From an uncultured Lachnospiraceae bacterium (GTDB lineage Bacteria; Bacillota; Clostridia; Lachnospirales; Lachnospiraceae): a DNA stretch of 64,000 nt. The notes below the pieces were generated by a model that saw only the letters and a list, made by a program, of their open reading frames with translations, did no database searches and was not told the origin of the DNA. Each line of letters begins with the position of its first letter. Positions within the stretch are counted from its first letter, which is position 1. This document shows positions 8,049 to 15,863 of the stretch, in pieces. A program made the position numbers and the translations under genes. The stretch covers positions 1-64,000 of the forward strand of contig CAJUHH010000004.1 of the NCBI GenBank assembly GCA_910585965.1, given 5' to 3'.

Positions 8049-8280
8049 GATAAAGTCCTCCTTTGATAAAAACAGACACCCCCAAAGGGGTGCCTGCGGA
8101 TATTGTGTTTCGACAATGAGAATGGATTGCATTCATTGCATTAAAATTGCATTTTTTCAGTTTCTAATATTCGTTTATATTGCTTTATATCTCTTGAAAT
8201 TGCCGTAAATTCGTTGTATCCTCTTAATATACGGTACTGTCTGTATGGAGTTCGAATAGTAAACATTATTCCGAGGCACA
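8049..8280. other. Leader and intergenic stretch
   Basis: Contains a short stem (GGCACCCC/GGGGTGTC at about 8072-8094) reading into TGTTTTTA on the minus strand just before the TTG-started gene, possibly an attenuator. It also holds AT-rich sequence likely to carry that gene's promoter. No further coding sequence is supported. Confidence 0.4.
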
Positions 8281-8552
8281 CCCGATTATCCTGTGAGGGC
8301 AATCTGGGGCAGCCCCAAAAAGAGAATAGAGTAAGTTCAAATGACCTTGTAGAGAGGAAGATTCCTTTCTATGAGGTCATTTTAAGTTAGAGGGATGGAG
8401 AGAGAAAGCCTTGAAAATAAAGGGATTGAGAGGTATCAGGTGCTGGTACGGTTTGAATCAGAGGGGCATGTTTCCCGTGTGTTTTGCTTCTGAATGTTTT
8501 TTGGGGAAAATGGGTAGAGGATATGCGAGATTGCCTCCACAGGATAATCGGG
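8281..8552. repeat. 272-bp segment bounded by 25-bp inverted repeats
   Basis: CCCGATTATCCTGTG at 8281-8295 begins a 25-bp arm whose reverse complement lies at 8528-8552 with 23 of 25 matches. Inside sits an imperfect hairpin (8339-8382, arms AAATGACCT/AGGTCATTT). No protein-coding frame with a ribosome site is present. It could be a MITE-like insertion, a structured RNA or part of an attachment region; no target-site duplication is evident. Confidence 0.6.
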
Positions 8553-8557
8553 GTTGC
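8543..8557 (+). repeat. Candidate left attachment core (pairs with 16119-16133)
   Basis: GATAATCGGGGTTGC here matches GATAATCGGGATTGC at 16119-16133 with one mismatch, in the same orientation. The interval contains the integrase, relaxase and toxin-antitoxin genes. This is the geometry of attL/attR, but a 15-bp match with one mismatch is weak evidence on its own. Confidence 0.35.
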
Positions 8558-8571
8558 CCCTGAACAAAACA

Positions 8572-8614
8572 GAAAGCCGGGAAGCAGCATAAACAGCGGA
8601 CTTTCCGGCTTTTG
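8572..8614. terminator. Hairpin terminator downstream of the type III toxin
   Basis: Arms GAAAGCCGG (8572-8580) and CCGGCTTT (8605-8612) enclose a 24-nt loop. T and A runs flank it on each side, so it may work in both directions. It lies about 40 nt beyond the toxin stop codon on the minus strand. Confidence 0.6.
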
Positions 8615-8653
8615 ATGTGGGGCGTGATACCTTTTTGATACCTAAATTGAAGG

Positions 8654-9139
8654 TTAAAGTTCTGATAATAATTCTTTTTTCATTTTTAGAATATTAGTAA
8701 ATGTTAGTTTTTTTCCTTTCTTAGCCAGCCGCAAGATTTTTCTTGCCTTTGCATTCAGTTCCCTTTTTAAATCATTGGGTATATGTACAGGATTGTGGGA
8801 ATCGGCATAAAAATATTGATTTAATATATATTTTTGAGTAACTGGACACATATTCTGTAGGAGAAAAGCATTATACTGGCCTTTTAAATAGCCGAAGCTG
8901 ATAGAATCGCACATATTATAACGTTCTATGCTTTTGTTGTATTCCTCCAGATACTTATCCGTTTGGGATGATACTGGAATCATCCAATATATATCTTTTT
9001 CATCATCATCTTGGAATGAATAATAACAAGGACGATTATGAACTTCGCCGTTCACCATTTCTTTATTAGCCATCAATTTTTCATTAGGGAATTTCTGGTA
9101 ATAATCATCAGAAATAAAATAAAAGTATCCTTTTTGCAT
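8654..9139 (-). CDS. cptN: Type III toxin-antitoxin endoribonuclease toxin (CptN/ToxN/AbiQ-like)
   Basis: A 161-residue protein with the ToxN/AbiQ layout. An N-terminal FYFISDDYYQKF strand opens the fold. IYWMIPVSSQ follows at about residues 50-59, matching the P-(L/I/V)-(T/S)-S active-site loop, and a KARKILRLAKKGKKLTF basic helix lies near the C-terminus. Such toxins cut mRNA and their own antitoxin precursor RNA and are inhibited by pseudoknotted RNA repeats. ATG 9139 follows AAAGGAGA. Directly upstream are a terminator and two 46-bp direct repeats, the diagnostic architecture of type III systems. The small size and two-repeat antitoxin fit the CptIN branch best, but ToxIN assignment is possible. 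Confidence 0.85.
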   Translation of the reverse strand: MQKGYFYFISDDYYQKFPNEKLMANKEMVNGEVHNRPCYYSFQDDDEKDIYWMIPVSSQTDKYLEEYNKSIERYNMCDSISFGYLKGQYNAFLLQNMCPVTQKYILNQYFYADSHNPVHIPNDLKRELNAKARKILRLAKKGKKLTFTNILKMKKELLSEL

Positions 9140-9155
9140 TTTTCTCCTTTGATAT

Positions 9156-9182
9156 GAAAATATCCCACCGTGGGGTGGGATA
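9156..9182 (-). terminator. Terminator between antitoxin RNA and toxin gene
   Basis: On the minus strand TATCCCACC and GGTGGGATA form a perfect 9-bp stem with a CCAC loop (9182-9161) followed by TTTTC. In type III systems this partial terminator sets the excess of antitoxin RNA over toxin mRNA. Confidence 0.9.
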
Positions 9183-9298
9183 TACTCATTGAAACCTTAC
9201 CCTTTTATTAGCCGCTGGTAAGTTGCGGGAAATATTTAAACCTTAACCTTTTGTTAGTCGCTGTTAAGTCGCGAAAAATAGAAATCATTTGATTTCCT
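9183..9298 (-). ncRNA. cptI: Type III antitoxin RNA, two 46-bp tandem repeats
   Basis: Two copies of a repeat with a period of exactly 46 bp, the first around 9276-9238 and the second around 9230-9192. They share the segments AGCG-CTAA and AAAAGG-TAAGGTTT with few differences, including compensatory-looking changes. A TATACT -10 box lies upstream on the minus strand (9310-9305), putting the 5' end near 9298. Each repeat, after processing by the toxin, would fold as a pseudoknot that inhibits it. Fold and processing are inferred from the family. Confidence 0.82.
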
Positions 9299-9384
9299 AT
9301 TAACAGTATATACAATAATTGAAAAAATATCTATAGTGAAAATGCATAAGAATAACAAAAAAATCTAGATACTTTTATAATTGG

Positions 9385-9930
9385 TCAATCTGTTCTCCAT
9401 TTCAAGGGCGATTTATTGTTCTCACAAGTATCCGGCCAATTCAACTTCCACTCCAAATATTCCTCCCGACTAATTTCCCCGGCCTTCAGCTCATTCTTCC
9501 TAACTAGCCATTCCCGCATAAAATCGTCCACAACGCCATAGTTAAACCACAGCCCCACCGGCGGGTGGGCAGGCCAGTTATCGCTGTCATTATAGCGCGC
9601 GGCATCATCGTCCGAAGCATTGCACTTCCCCGGATTCCTTGCCAGTTGGAAAAGGTTGATTGCCCCCGGATTGTCTTCGTCCAGCCAGAAGAATGTCTGC
9701 ATGATATCCTCTGCGGAGCCGGAAACCTCGCTGATAAAGTTCAGCGGGTTCACATCCAAGACTTTCGCCATCTGCAACAGCATATCTTTCTTTGGTACCC
9801 GGTAATTTGTTTCATATTGGGCAATCCGGTTATCTGCCCCTTTTTCGTCAAACCCTACCTCCATGCCCAATTCTTTTTGTGTCATCCCCCTGAATATACG
9901 GATAAACTTGATTTTTTCGCCTATTGTCAT
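9385..9930 (-). CDS. XRE-family repressor of the mobilizable element
   Basis: A 181-residue protein with an N-terminal XRE helix-turn-helix (about 3-63; MTQKELGMEVGF then NRIAQYETNYRVPKKDMLL) and a C-terminal Trp- and Asp-rich domain (about 90-181; FMREWLVRKNEL, EYLEWKLNWP) typical of helix-turn-helix proteins carried next to integrases in Lachnospiraceae elements. It is divergent from the xis-int operon. The intergenic region holds two TTAAC-N6-GTTAA-like dyads around the rightward promoter, so it probably represses excision and mobilization genes. Confidence 0.82.
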   Translation of the reverse strand: MTIGEKIKFIRIFRGMTQKELGMEVGFDEKGADNRIAQYETNYRVPKKDMLLQMAKVLDVNPLNFISEVSGSAEDIMQTFFWLDEDNPGAINLFQLARNPGKCNASDDDAARYNDSDNWPAHPPVGLWFNYGVVDDFMREWLVRKNELKAGEISREEYLEWKLNWPDTCENNKSPLKWRTD

Positions 9931-10014
9931 CTTATCATCACCGCCTTTTCCCCATTATAACGGATAAAGAGAAAATAGTAAATAAAAATATTAACAATTT
10001 TGCGAAATAAATGC

Positions 10015-10072
10015 TTGACATTAACATATAAGCTAATATATAATACAAATATGACATTAACTTAAATGTTAA
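10015..10072 (+). promoter_or_regulatory. Rightward promoter of xis-int with two operator dyads
   Basis: TTGACA (10015-10020) and TATAAT (10039-10044) with an 18-bp spacer. A TTAAC-N6-GCTAA dyad fills the spacer (10021-10036) and a perfect TTAAC-N6-GTTAA dyad lies just downstream (10057-10072). A repressor bound here would block RNA polymerase directly. The divergent XRE gene at 9385-9930 is the obvious candidate. Confidence 0.75.
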
Positions 10073-10274
10073 TAATTGAATGAGCTGTATCATCTGCCAA
10101 CAGACTTGCGCCAAGACCCCGGAAGGGCGAGCGGGGAAAGGCACTCCCGTAAAGGGTGGGAATCTCGAAAAGGAGCAGTCCCATGGCCGCTTAAGCGGTT
10201 GAGGCCAGTTGAAACACTGGCAGCAGACGGTGCGAACGGAAGCCATAAACAAAAAAGGGGAAGGAGAACGATTA

Positions 10275-10463
10275 TTGAACAACACTTTATTTGTAACAGC
10301 CGGGGAAATTGCAAAAGAACTGGGCATTTCAAAACCATTTGCCTACAAACTGGTACGACAGATGAACGGGGAACTGGAAGCAAAAGGTTTTCTTACGATT
10401 TCGGGGAGGGTAAGCCGGAAATATTACGAAGAAAAGTTTTATGGGATAACAAAAGCAGATTAG
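10275..10463 (+). CDS. Small helix-turn-helix excisionase-like protein
   Basis: A 62-residue protein with one helix-turn-helix (TAGEIAKELGISKPFAYKLV at about residues 7-26) followed by a short wing (GRVSRKYYEEKF). The integrase follows 13 nt downstream, the usual place for a recombination directionality factor. The start was set at TTG 10275 because GGAAGGAG precedes it by about eight bases; longer readings lack a ribosome site. It probably binds attachment-site DNA to favour excision, or helps regulate the integrase. Confidence 0.75.
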   Translation: MNNTLFVTAGEIAKELGISKPFAYKLVRQMNGELEAKGFLTISGRVSRKYYEEKFYGITKAD

Positions 10464-10476
10464 GGAGGAACAGACA

Positions 10477-11562
10477 ATGGCAGCATATAAAGACGAAAAG
10501 AGGGGAACGTGGTTCGTATCGTTCCATTACAATGACTGGACGGGGAAAAACTGCCGGAAAGTCAAAAGGGGGTTCAAAACAAGGCGGGAAGCAGTGGAAT
10601 GGGAGCAGCATTTCCTCATGAAAGAAGGCTCCGATTTGGATATGACATTCTCCGAATTTGTAGCCGCCTATACGAGAGACATGCAGCCCAAACTGAAACA
10701 TAATACATGGCTCACCAAGGAACATATCATCCGCACGAAGCTTCTCCCCTATTTTAAGGACAAGAAGATGTGTGACATTAAGCCGAAGGATATTATCCGA
10801 TGGCAGAACGTACAGATTTCATACCGTGACGAAAAAGGGAAGCCCTATGCGCCCACCTACTTAAAAACTTTGCAATCGGAGTTAAGCGCACTGTTCAACC
10901 ATGCGGTGCGCTTCTACGAACTAAAAAGCAACCCGGTGACAAAAGCCGGCCCGCTAGGAAAAGGAAGGGCAGAAGAAATGCTGTTCTGGACGAAAGAGGA
11001 ATACCTGAAATTTGCGGGAGCCGTCAAGGAAAAGCCTCATTCCTACTATGCGTTCCAAATACTGTACTGGTGCGGGTTAAGGTTGGGGGAACTGCTGGCA
11101 TTGACGCCGCAGGACATTGACTTTGAAAAGAAAGCCATACGGATTACAAAATCCTACCAACGCCTACAAGGCGAAGACGTGATTACAGACCCAAAGACCC
11201 CTAAAAGCAAACGCTTGGTCAGTATGCCGGATTTTCTATGCGAAGAACTGCAAGACTATATCAGCAGACTGTACGGCATTCTCCCTACGGACAGAATCTT
11301 CCACATGACAAAAAGCTTCCTGCACCATGAAATGAGCCGGGGAGCCAGCCTTGCGGGGGTAAAACGGATAAGGGTGCATGATTTGCGCCATTCCCATGTA
11401 TCCTTGCTTATCAATATGGGATTTTCTGCGGTATCCATCGGAAACAGAGTAGGGCATGAAAGCGTGGATATTACTTATCGGTATGCGCACATGTTCCCCA
11501 CCGAGCAAAGCCAGATGGCAATGAGACTAAATGAAGAATTTAAGGAGGGAACAGAAAAATGA
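10477..11562 (+). CDS. int: Tyrosine site-specific integrase
   Basis: A 361-residue tyrosine recombinase with an N-terminal arm-binding domain (about 1-55; GTWFVSFHYNDWTGKN), a SAM-like core-binding domain (about 60-150) and a C-terminal catalytic domain. The catalytic residues seen are Arg in GLRLGELLAL (about 201), HDLRHSH (about 301-307), the second His in VGHES and the nucleophilic Tyr in TYRYAHM (about 336). It integrates and excises the element. It overlaps the MobC-like gene by 4 nt (ATGA) and follows xis, so integration and mobilization genes are co-expressed. It is close in layout to Tn916-type and IME integrases. Confidence 0.93.
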   Translation: MAAYKDEKRGTWFVSFHYNDWTGKNCRKVKRGFKTRREAVEWEQHFLMKEGSDLDMTFSEFVAAYTRDMQPKLKHNTWLTKEHIIRTKLLPYFKDKKMCDIKPKDIIRWQNVQISYRDEKGKPYAPTYLKTLQSELSALFNHAVRFYELKSNPVTKAGPLGKGRAEEMLFWTKEEYLKFAGAVKEKPHSYYAFQILYWCGLRLGELLALTPQDIDFEKKAIRITKSYQRLQGEDVITDPKTPKSKRLVSMPDFLCEELQDYISRLYGILPTDRIFHMTKSFLHHEMSRGASLAGVKRIRVHDLRHSHVSLLINMGFSAVSIGNRVGHESVDITYRYAHMFPTEQSQMAMRLNEEFKEGTEK

Positions 11563-11927
11563 GCGGAACACATAAATACCCCACTATCAGCTTCCGTATT
11601 TCGCCCAGGGAACGGCAGGAAATAGAAGCTAAGATATTGGCAAGCGGCATGAAAAAGAAGGACTATTTTATCCGTTCCTGCATCTATAACCGAGTGTGTG
11701 TAGTGGGCAAAGAGGAAACCGTGTACCGAATTGTCGAAAAATTGCAAGAAATGGAAACACATTTATCTGAACTGGCAAATCAAATAACAGAGAACCAGCC
11801 GGAAGCTACAACGAAAGAACTGGAACAAATAAAAGAAGAATATCTTGATTTGTTAAAAGCAGTCTTGTGGATGCTGGACGGGGCGAAATACCTCTGGCAG
11901 GAAAAAGGAAATGCCCCGAATAAGTAA
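11559..11927 (+). CDS. mobC: MobC-like relaxosome accessory protein
   Basis: A 122-residue protein. The N-terminal region (YPTISFRISPRERQEIEAKI) resembles the ribbon-helix-helix of plasmid mobilization MobC proteins, and KKKDYFIRSCIYN follows it, as in relaxosome proteins that help the relaxase open oriT. The C-terminal half is a charged coiled coil (about 45-110). It is translationally coupled to the integrase gene and lies upstream of the helicase and relaxase genes, consistent with a mobilization role. A regulatory role as a ribbon-helix-helix repressor is the main alternative. Confidence 0.72.
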   Translation: MSGTHKYPTISFRISPRERQEIEAKILASGMKKKDYFIRSCIYNRVCVVGKEETVYRIVEKLQEMETHLSELANQITENQPEATTKELEQIKEEYLDLLKAVLWMLDGAKYLWQEKGNAPNK

Positions 11928-12040
11928 ACCGGGGCATTCTATGATGGTAAAAGACGGAACCTTTACACCATATCCAGCAAATATAGTGTACCAAAGGCTC
12001 CGGCATATTTCAATGAAAGCATAAAGAAATGGAGATAAGT

Positions 12041-13006
12041 ATGAAACAGTCACAAGAAGTAAAACTAATCCGTATGGATATGGTACAAAGCCAGACGATA
12101 GAATGGCTTTGGTATCCATATATCCCTTTTGGAAAAATAACTATCGTACAAGGCGACCCCGGGGAGGGGAAGACCACTTTTGCATTGAATCTGGCGGCGC
12201 GCGTGACAAAAGGGGAATGTTTCGGGCAGGAGGGCAAATCCGGCGTTCCCTTATCCGTCATTTACCAGACAACAGAGGACGGGCTGGCCGATACGGTGAA
12301 GCCAAGGCTGGAAGAAGCGGGAGCGGACTGCAGCCGGATTCTGGTTATCGATGACCGGGAGCAATCCTTGACGATGGATGACGGCCGGTTAGAACAAGCC
12401 ATTGATGCTACGGGAGCCAAACTGCTTATTTTAGACCCAATACAAGCCTATCTGGGCGGCAATGTGGATATAAACCGGGCGAACAAAGCGCGGGATATGA
12501 CAAAAAAATTAAGTCAGCTTGCAGAGAAGACCGGGTGTGCAATCCTTCTGATTGGACATATGAACAAGGCCAGCGGCACAAAGGCCGCATACCGGGGAAT
12601 CGGTTCCATCGATTTCTTTGCGGTAGCCAGAAGCGTGCTGCTGGTGGCAAGGGTAGCGGAGCAGGAAAACATCCGGGTAATGGCGCAGATAAAAAACAAT
12701 CTGTCCAAAGAAGGCCAGCCGGTAGCGTTTGAACGTTGCAAAGATGAATTCCGCTATATGGGAGCCTATGACATTACCGTGGATGAATTATTAGGCGGCT
12801 ACTGCAAGGCGAATAAAACCCAGAAGGCAAAACAGCTTATCAAAAGCCTATACGGGGAAAACGCGTTAATCTCAAGCATGGATATGGAACGGAAGGCAGA
12901 GGGCATGGGCATTTCCAAGAGGACATTGGATATGGCCAAAAAAGAGCTGGATATCAAATCAAGGCGGCAGGGGAACATCTGGTACTGGGATTTGGATAAA
13001 AAGTAA
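12041..13006 (+). CDS. RepA-like AAA ATPase/DNA helicase of the mobilizable element
   Basis: A 321-residue RecA-fold ATPase of the plasmid RepA/DnaB-like helicase class. Walker A is GDPGEGKTT at about residues 35-43, the Walker B-like strand is KLLILDPIQAYLG at about 127-139, and a QIKNNLSKEG sensor loop lies near 220. The C-terminal 70 residues form a helical winged-helix-like region. Such proteins load as hexamers and unwind element DNA for rolling-circle-like replication after excision or transfer. ATG 12041 was chosen because GGAGATAAGT precedes it. It sits between mobC and the relaxase, as in many Clostridia IMEs. Confidence 0.82.
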   Translation: MKQSQEVKLIRMDMVQSQTIEWLWYPYIPFGKITIVQGDPGEGKTTFALNLAARVTKGECFGQEGKSGVPLSVIYQTTEDGLADTVKPRLEEAGADCSRILVIDDREQSLTMDDGRLEQAIDATGAKLLILDPIQAYLGGNVDINRANKARDMTKKLSQLAEKTGCAILLIGHMNKASGTKAAYRGIGSIDFFAVARSVLLVARVAEQENIRVMAQIKNNLSKEGQPVAFERCKDEFRYMGAYDITVDELLGGYCKANKTQKAKQLIKSLYGENALISSMDMERKAEGMGISKRTLDMAKKELDIKSRRQGNIWYWDLDKK

Positions 13007-13174
13007 AGTCCAAGGATGCAACAATGTATGTCTCTCATAATTGCAAAGTTAAGCCTGCATAGATAAGGATGTAATTTCCTAAGAAGCGCATTGTTGCATT
13101 CTTGCTTTTAGAAAAAGTGCGTCGGAAAGATTAGAAGAAAACAATATCGTCATAGAAGCCCTCGGTGTTTGAGA

Positions 13175-13270
13175 GCGAAATACACCCGTCGCACAAACCT
13201 TCAGTTTATGCTCTGGGTCTATTTCGCCCTTGCAAGGGGGCAATTCGTAAACGGACACCCTATGGTGTCC
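13175..13270. other. Candidate origin of transfer (oriT)
   Basis: Three secondary-structure elements lie directly before the relaxase gene. They are an inverted repeat GCGAAATACACCC (13175-13187) / GGGTCTATTTCGC (13215-13227) with one mismatch, a perfect CCCTTGCAAGGG palindrome (13227-13238), and a GGACACC-ctat-GGTGTCC hairpin (13253-13270). Clustering of such hairpins beside the relaxase gene is typical of MobA/MobL oriT regions. The nick site cannot be assigned from sequence alone. Confidence 0.55.
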
Positions 13271-13293
13271 ACTCACGGGAAGGAGCGTCATCT

Positions 13294-14700
13294 ATCGCAA
13301 GACATTCATTTGTCCAAATATCCAAGCTGCACGATGTGATGGGAAGGATAGATTACATTTCCAGCCATGACCGGCAGGAAAATTTATATGCTACTTATCA
13401 GACGGCAGATATGGAATTTTGGAAGAGCCTTGCAAAAGAAAACCAGCAGGAATTTGTGAAAAGCGGAACGGGAGGGAAATGCGTGGAAGCAAGGGAATTA
13501 ATCATTGCTTTGCCCGAAAATTATACGGAATATAATCCGCAGGACGTGATTTCATTATTTACGGAAGCACTCAAAAACCAATATCACATAGAATGTGCTT
13601 CCGCTCTGCACCATAACAAACGAAAGACGAATTACCATATCCATTTGATTTTCAGCGAACGGCAATTACTGCCGGAGCCGGAAATAAAGATTGCTAGCCG
13701 GGATATGTTTTATAATGAAAATGGCAAACATGTAAGGACAAAAAAAGAAATCTTGGATGCGGAAGGGAATATAAAAAAAGGATGCAAAGTTATCCCCAAG
13801 GGTTCCGTATACGAAAGCAGGATGTTCACAAATAAAAACCCGTATTTTAAAAGCGATGATTTTCTGGCAGAAGTAAAAAATAACTTTACAGAACTGATAA
13901 ATCAATACATAGAGAACCCAAAGGAGAGATTGCAGGTCTTTGACCGAAACGGCGTGTACCTGCCTATGAAAAAAATAGGCAAACATAATCCCAAAGCGGC
14001 AGAAATTGAAAAGGATAATTGGACACGGAAAGAATGGAATTATACCGTGGACGAAGCACTTATATCGGGAGTGGAGGAAAAGGAAATACGGAAGATTAAG
14101 AAGCAGGAAATTACGGAACAAGTTTCTCAATCTGTGATAACGATTGGCAGGAAACCGTGGTTCTTTTTTCTTTTTGTGGAAAAGGCCATAGAACGTTTAA
14201 AAACAGTCATAGAAAAATGGAAACTGCCGTCCAGACCGGCAATGGACGTAGATATGATTGAGTTCCGCAAAATGCAGGACGTAAAGGAAAAACTAGAGAA
14301 CCAAATAATTGCAATACGCAAATTGGAACAATATGAAATCCCTCTGTTAAAAAAGGAGCTGGAAGGCATCAAGGGCATATTCAGGGGAAAAGAACGGAAA
14401 GCCCTGGAAGGCGAAATAACTACCGCCCAAACACGCTTGTCTTCCATGAAAACATATTTGAAAAATATAGTAAATAACAGCGGCTATCAGTCGGTACAAG
14501 ACTTTATTCAAGTGTATCAAAAAGCAGAAACAGAGGTGCTTGCCTACCAAAAGGCAATGGAGCAGTACCGCGCCTATGGCGGACAAAAGCCGCCGGAGGA
14601 AGAAAGAATCCGGCAACAGCTACGCCGTTTGGCAGAGGAAGCAAAAAGTAAGGAATGCAGCAGGAAAATAACAGCAAAAAAGGAAAGAGGGGCAAGGTGA
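13294..14700 (+). CDS. mobL: MobA/MobL-family relaxase
   Basis: Relaxase that nicks oriT and pilots the strand during mobilization. The N-terminal domain has IARHSFVQISK, GRIDYISSHDRQ and the metal-binding HxH in NYHIHLIF at about residue 112, all typical of the MobA/MobL Pfam family. The C-terminal 200 residues are charged coiled coil. The homologous start falls at about 13294, where GGGAAGGAG lies eight bases upstream but the codon is ATC. The open frame extends to a GTG at 13165, which would run through the oriT hairpins without a good ribosome site, and the next ATG (13339) is too late. The start is therefore uncertain. Confidence 0.85.
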   Translation: MARHSFVQISKLHDVMGRIDYISSHDRQENLYATYQTADMEFWKSLAKENQQEFVKSGTGGKCVEARELIIALPENYTEYNPQDVISLFTEALKNQYHIECASALHHNKRKTNYHIHLIFSERQLLPEPEIKIASRDMFYNENGKHVRTKKEILDAEGNIKKGCKVIPKGSVYESRMFTNKNPYFKSDDFLAEVKNNFTELINQYIENPKERLQVFDRNGVYLPMKKIGKHNPKAAEIEKDNWTRKEWNYTVDEALISGVEEKEIRKIKKQEITEQVSQSVITIGRKPWFFFLFVEKAIERLKTVIEKWKLPSRPAMDVDMIEFRKMQDVKEKLENQIIAIRKLEQYEIPLLKKELEGIKGIFRGKERKALEGEITTAQTRLSSMKTYLKNIVNNSGYQSVQDFIQVYQKAETEVLAYQKAMEQYRAYGGQKPPEEERIRQQLRRLAEEAKSKECSRKITAKKERGAR

Positions 14701-14702
14701 CA

Positions 14703-15014
14703 ATGACGGAAATGGAAAAGAAGGTTATGCTCCGAATGGCTGCAAAGTTGGTGGAATATGGCATTATGGAGCAAGATAAAGAAGCTGAAAATCTGGTAAG
14801 GTGGTTTTTGGCAAGCAGCCGGATAAAGGAAAATAATGCCGAAATCCGGGAATTAATGAAAGGCTATAGAAAGACAGAGATTCCGGCCAGAGAGGGGATA
14901 AAGGAAGCGGTAAAAAGCAATCGGGAGATTTGCAGACGCAGAGACGAATTATATCATATACAGAACGATTTGAAGGGAGATATAATCAAACTGGAAAGGG
15001 ATTTGAGCCGGTAA
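14703..15014 (+). CDS. Small helical protein following the relaxase
   Basis: A 103-residue, highly charged, helical protein with no membrane segment; the C-terminus (about 60-103) looks like a coiled coil. ATG 14703 lies immediately after the relaxase stop, within a GGGGCAAGGTGACA context; a longer frame from 14655 overlaps the relaxase and was not chosen. The position suggests an accessory mobilization protein. I do not recognise a family. Confidence 0.6.
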   Translation: MTEMEKKVMLRMAAKLVEYGIMEQDKEAENLVRWFLASSRIKENNAEIRELMKGYRKTEIPAREGIKEAVKSNREICRRRDELYHIQNDLKGDIIKLERDLSR

Positions 15015-15081
15015 AAACTAATCCGGCGATTGGCTTTTGGGTAATGGCTTTACGAAGTAATTGGCTATTTTATTAAAAATG

Positions 15082-15109
15082 AGGGCGGTCATCTATTGGC
15101 GGCCGCCCT
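15082..15109. terminator. GC-rich hairpin after the mobilization operon
   Basis: AGGGCGG (15082-15088) pairs with CCGCCCT (15103-15109). No strong T-run follows on either strand, so it is a probable but weak terminator between convergent genes. Confidence 0.45.
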
Positions 15110-15127
15110 GAAAGCGGTTTATGAGCG

Positions 15128-15409
15128 TCATTCATTATCTATAGGGGGGATAAAAACCTCTGTCATCATACGTGCGCCGATGCGGAAACCATCAATAAAA
15201 TTCTGTTCCATTTCATAGGGTATCAGCCCGATATGCGCATCTATTAATTCTTGGAATTCCTTTTTCAAATCATCCGGGAGTTTTTCAATAAAAACCGAAT
15301 AAGATTGAAAAGCCTTGTTTCGGTTTTCGCTATATTCCTCTATGACTGTCTGGAATTTTGAAAAAGGATATAATTCTCCGTTATACAGTTGCTCTAAAAC
15401 TTTTTCCAT
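15128..15409 (-). CDS. DUF6809-like small protein
   Basis: A 93-residue acidic protein (LYNGELYPFSKF near the N-terminus; EMEQNFIDGFRIGARMMTEV near the C-terminus) that resembles the DUF6809 family of small Firmicute proteins found in mobile elements. ATG 15409 was chosen because AAGGAGG lies eight bases upstream; an in-frame ATG at 15415 is only two bases from it. It is divergent from the tandem XRE genes. Function is unknown. Confidence 0.65.
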   Translation of the reverse strand: MEKVLEQLYNGELYPFSKFQTVIEEYSENRNKAFQSYSVFIEKLPDDLKKEFQELIDAHIGLIPYEMEQNFIDGFRIGARMMTEVFIPPIDNE

Positions 15410-15485
15410 CTTCATAACCTCCTTGTACGATTGTTTCTATCTAGTAACAAGTTTACCATAGATTAAGGCTATACTCAATACAAAA

Positions 15486-15501
15486 GTTACTAATTAGTCA
15501 C
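15486..15501. promoter_or_regulatory. Operator-like dyad upstream of the first small XRE gene
   Basis: GTTACTAATTAGTCAC is a near-perfect palindrome located just after a TATACT -10-like box. The same element with one change (GTTACTGATTAGTCAC) recurs at 15831-15846 before the second XRE gene. Confidence 0.6.
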
Positions 15502-15522
15502 AAAAATTTGGAGGGTATGGCT

Positions 15523-15753
15523 GTGCAATGGATTTTAAGGGATATTCCGTTAGGGAGGAATATCCAGACGATACGGATGGAAAAGAATATGACGCAAAAA
15601 GAAGTAATTGAAAAGCTGGAGTTAATGGGTGGGTTTATGTCGCGAAGTACGCTTGCAAATATAGAAGCCGGAAGAAGAAACATTAAAGCCGGCGATTTAA
15701 AGGCATTGAAGATATTGTTCGATGTGGACTATGAGGAGTTTTTTAAAGATTAA
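15523..15753 (+). CDS. Small XRE-family regulator, copy 1
   Basis: A 76-residue protein consisting of a single XRE helix-turn-helix (PLGRNIQTIRMEKNMTQKEV, then SRSTLANIEAGRRNIKAGDL). GTG 15523 was chosen because the spacing to GGAGG is eight bases and it aligns with the start of the paralogue 341 bp downstream. It is about 80 percent identical to that paralogue over its whole length. The conserved dyad between the -10 box and the ribosome site suggests autoregulation, and the two copies may cross-regulate. Confidence 0.8.
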   Translation: MQWILRDIPLGRNIQTIRMEKNMTQKEVIEKLELMGGFMSRSTLANIEAGRRNIKAGDLKALKILFDVDYEEFFKD

Positions 15754-15830
15754 TTATCGGATGGAAATGCCCTATGATTGTTTCTATATGGTGGCATTAT
15801 TGCCAGCAATATTTACTATACTCAAACTAA

Positions 15831-15846
15831 GTTACTGATTAGTCAC
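15831..15846. promoter_or_regulatory. Operator-like dyad upstream of the second small XRE gene
   Basis: GTTACTGATTAGTCAC, preceded by TATACTCAAAC, reproduces the arrangement at 15486-15501. Coding region and control region were therefore duplicated together. Confidence 0.6.
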
Positions 15847-15863
15847 AAGTTTGGAGGTATAGT

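Noticed and set aside
8387..8590. 67-codon minus-strand frame within the inverted-repeat unit
   Set aside because: No ribosome site and the frame crosses a terminator and the repeat arm.
9183..9285. Short tandem repeats considered as a CRISPR fragment
   Set aside because: Only two 46-bp units with no unique spacer between them, and they sit between a promoter and a terminator directly before a ToxN-like toxin. They fit a type III antitoxin, not CRISPR. No other regularly spaced repeats occur in the window.
10076..10621. 181-codon plus-strand frame overlapping xis and int
   Set aside because: Very Arg/Gly/Lys-rich translation out of frame with two well-supported genes; no homology is visible. 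The reverse-strand frames there are also shadows.
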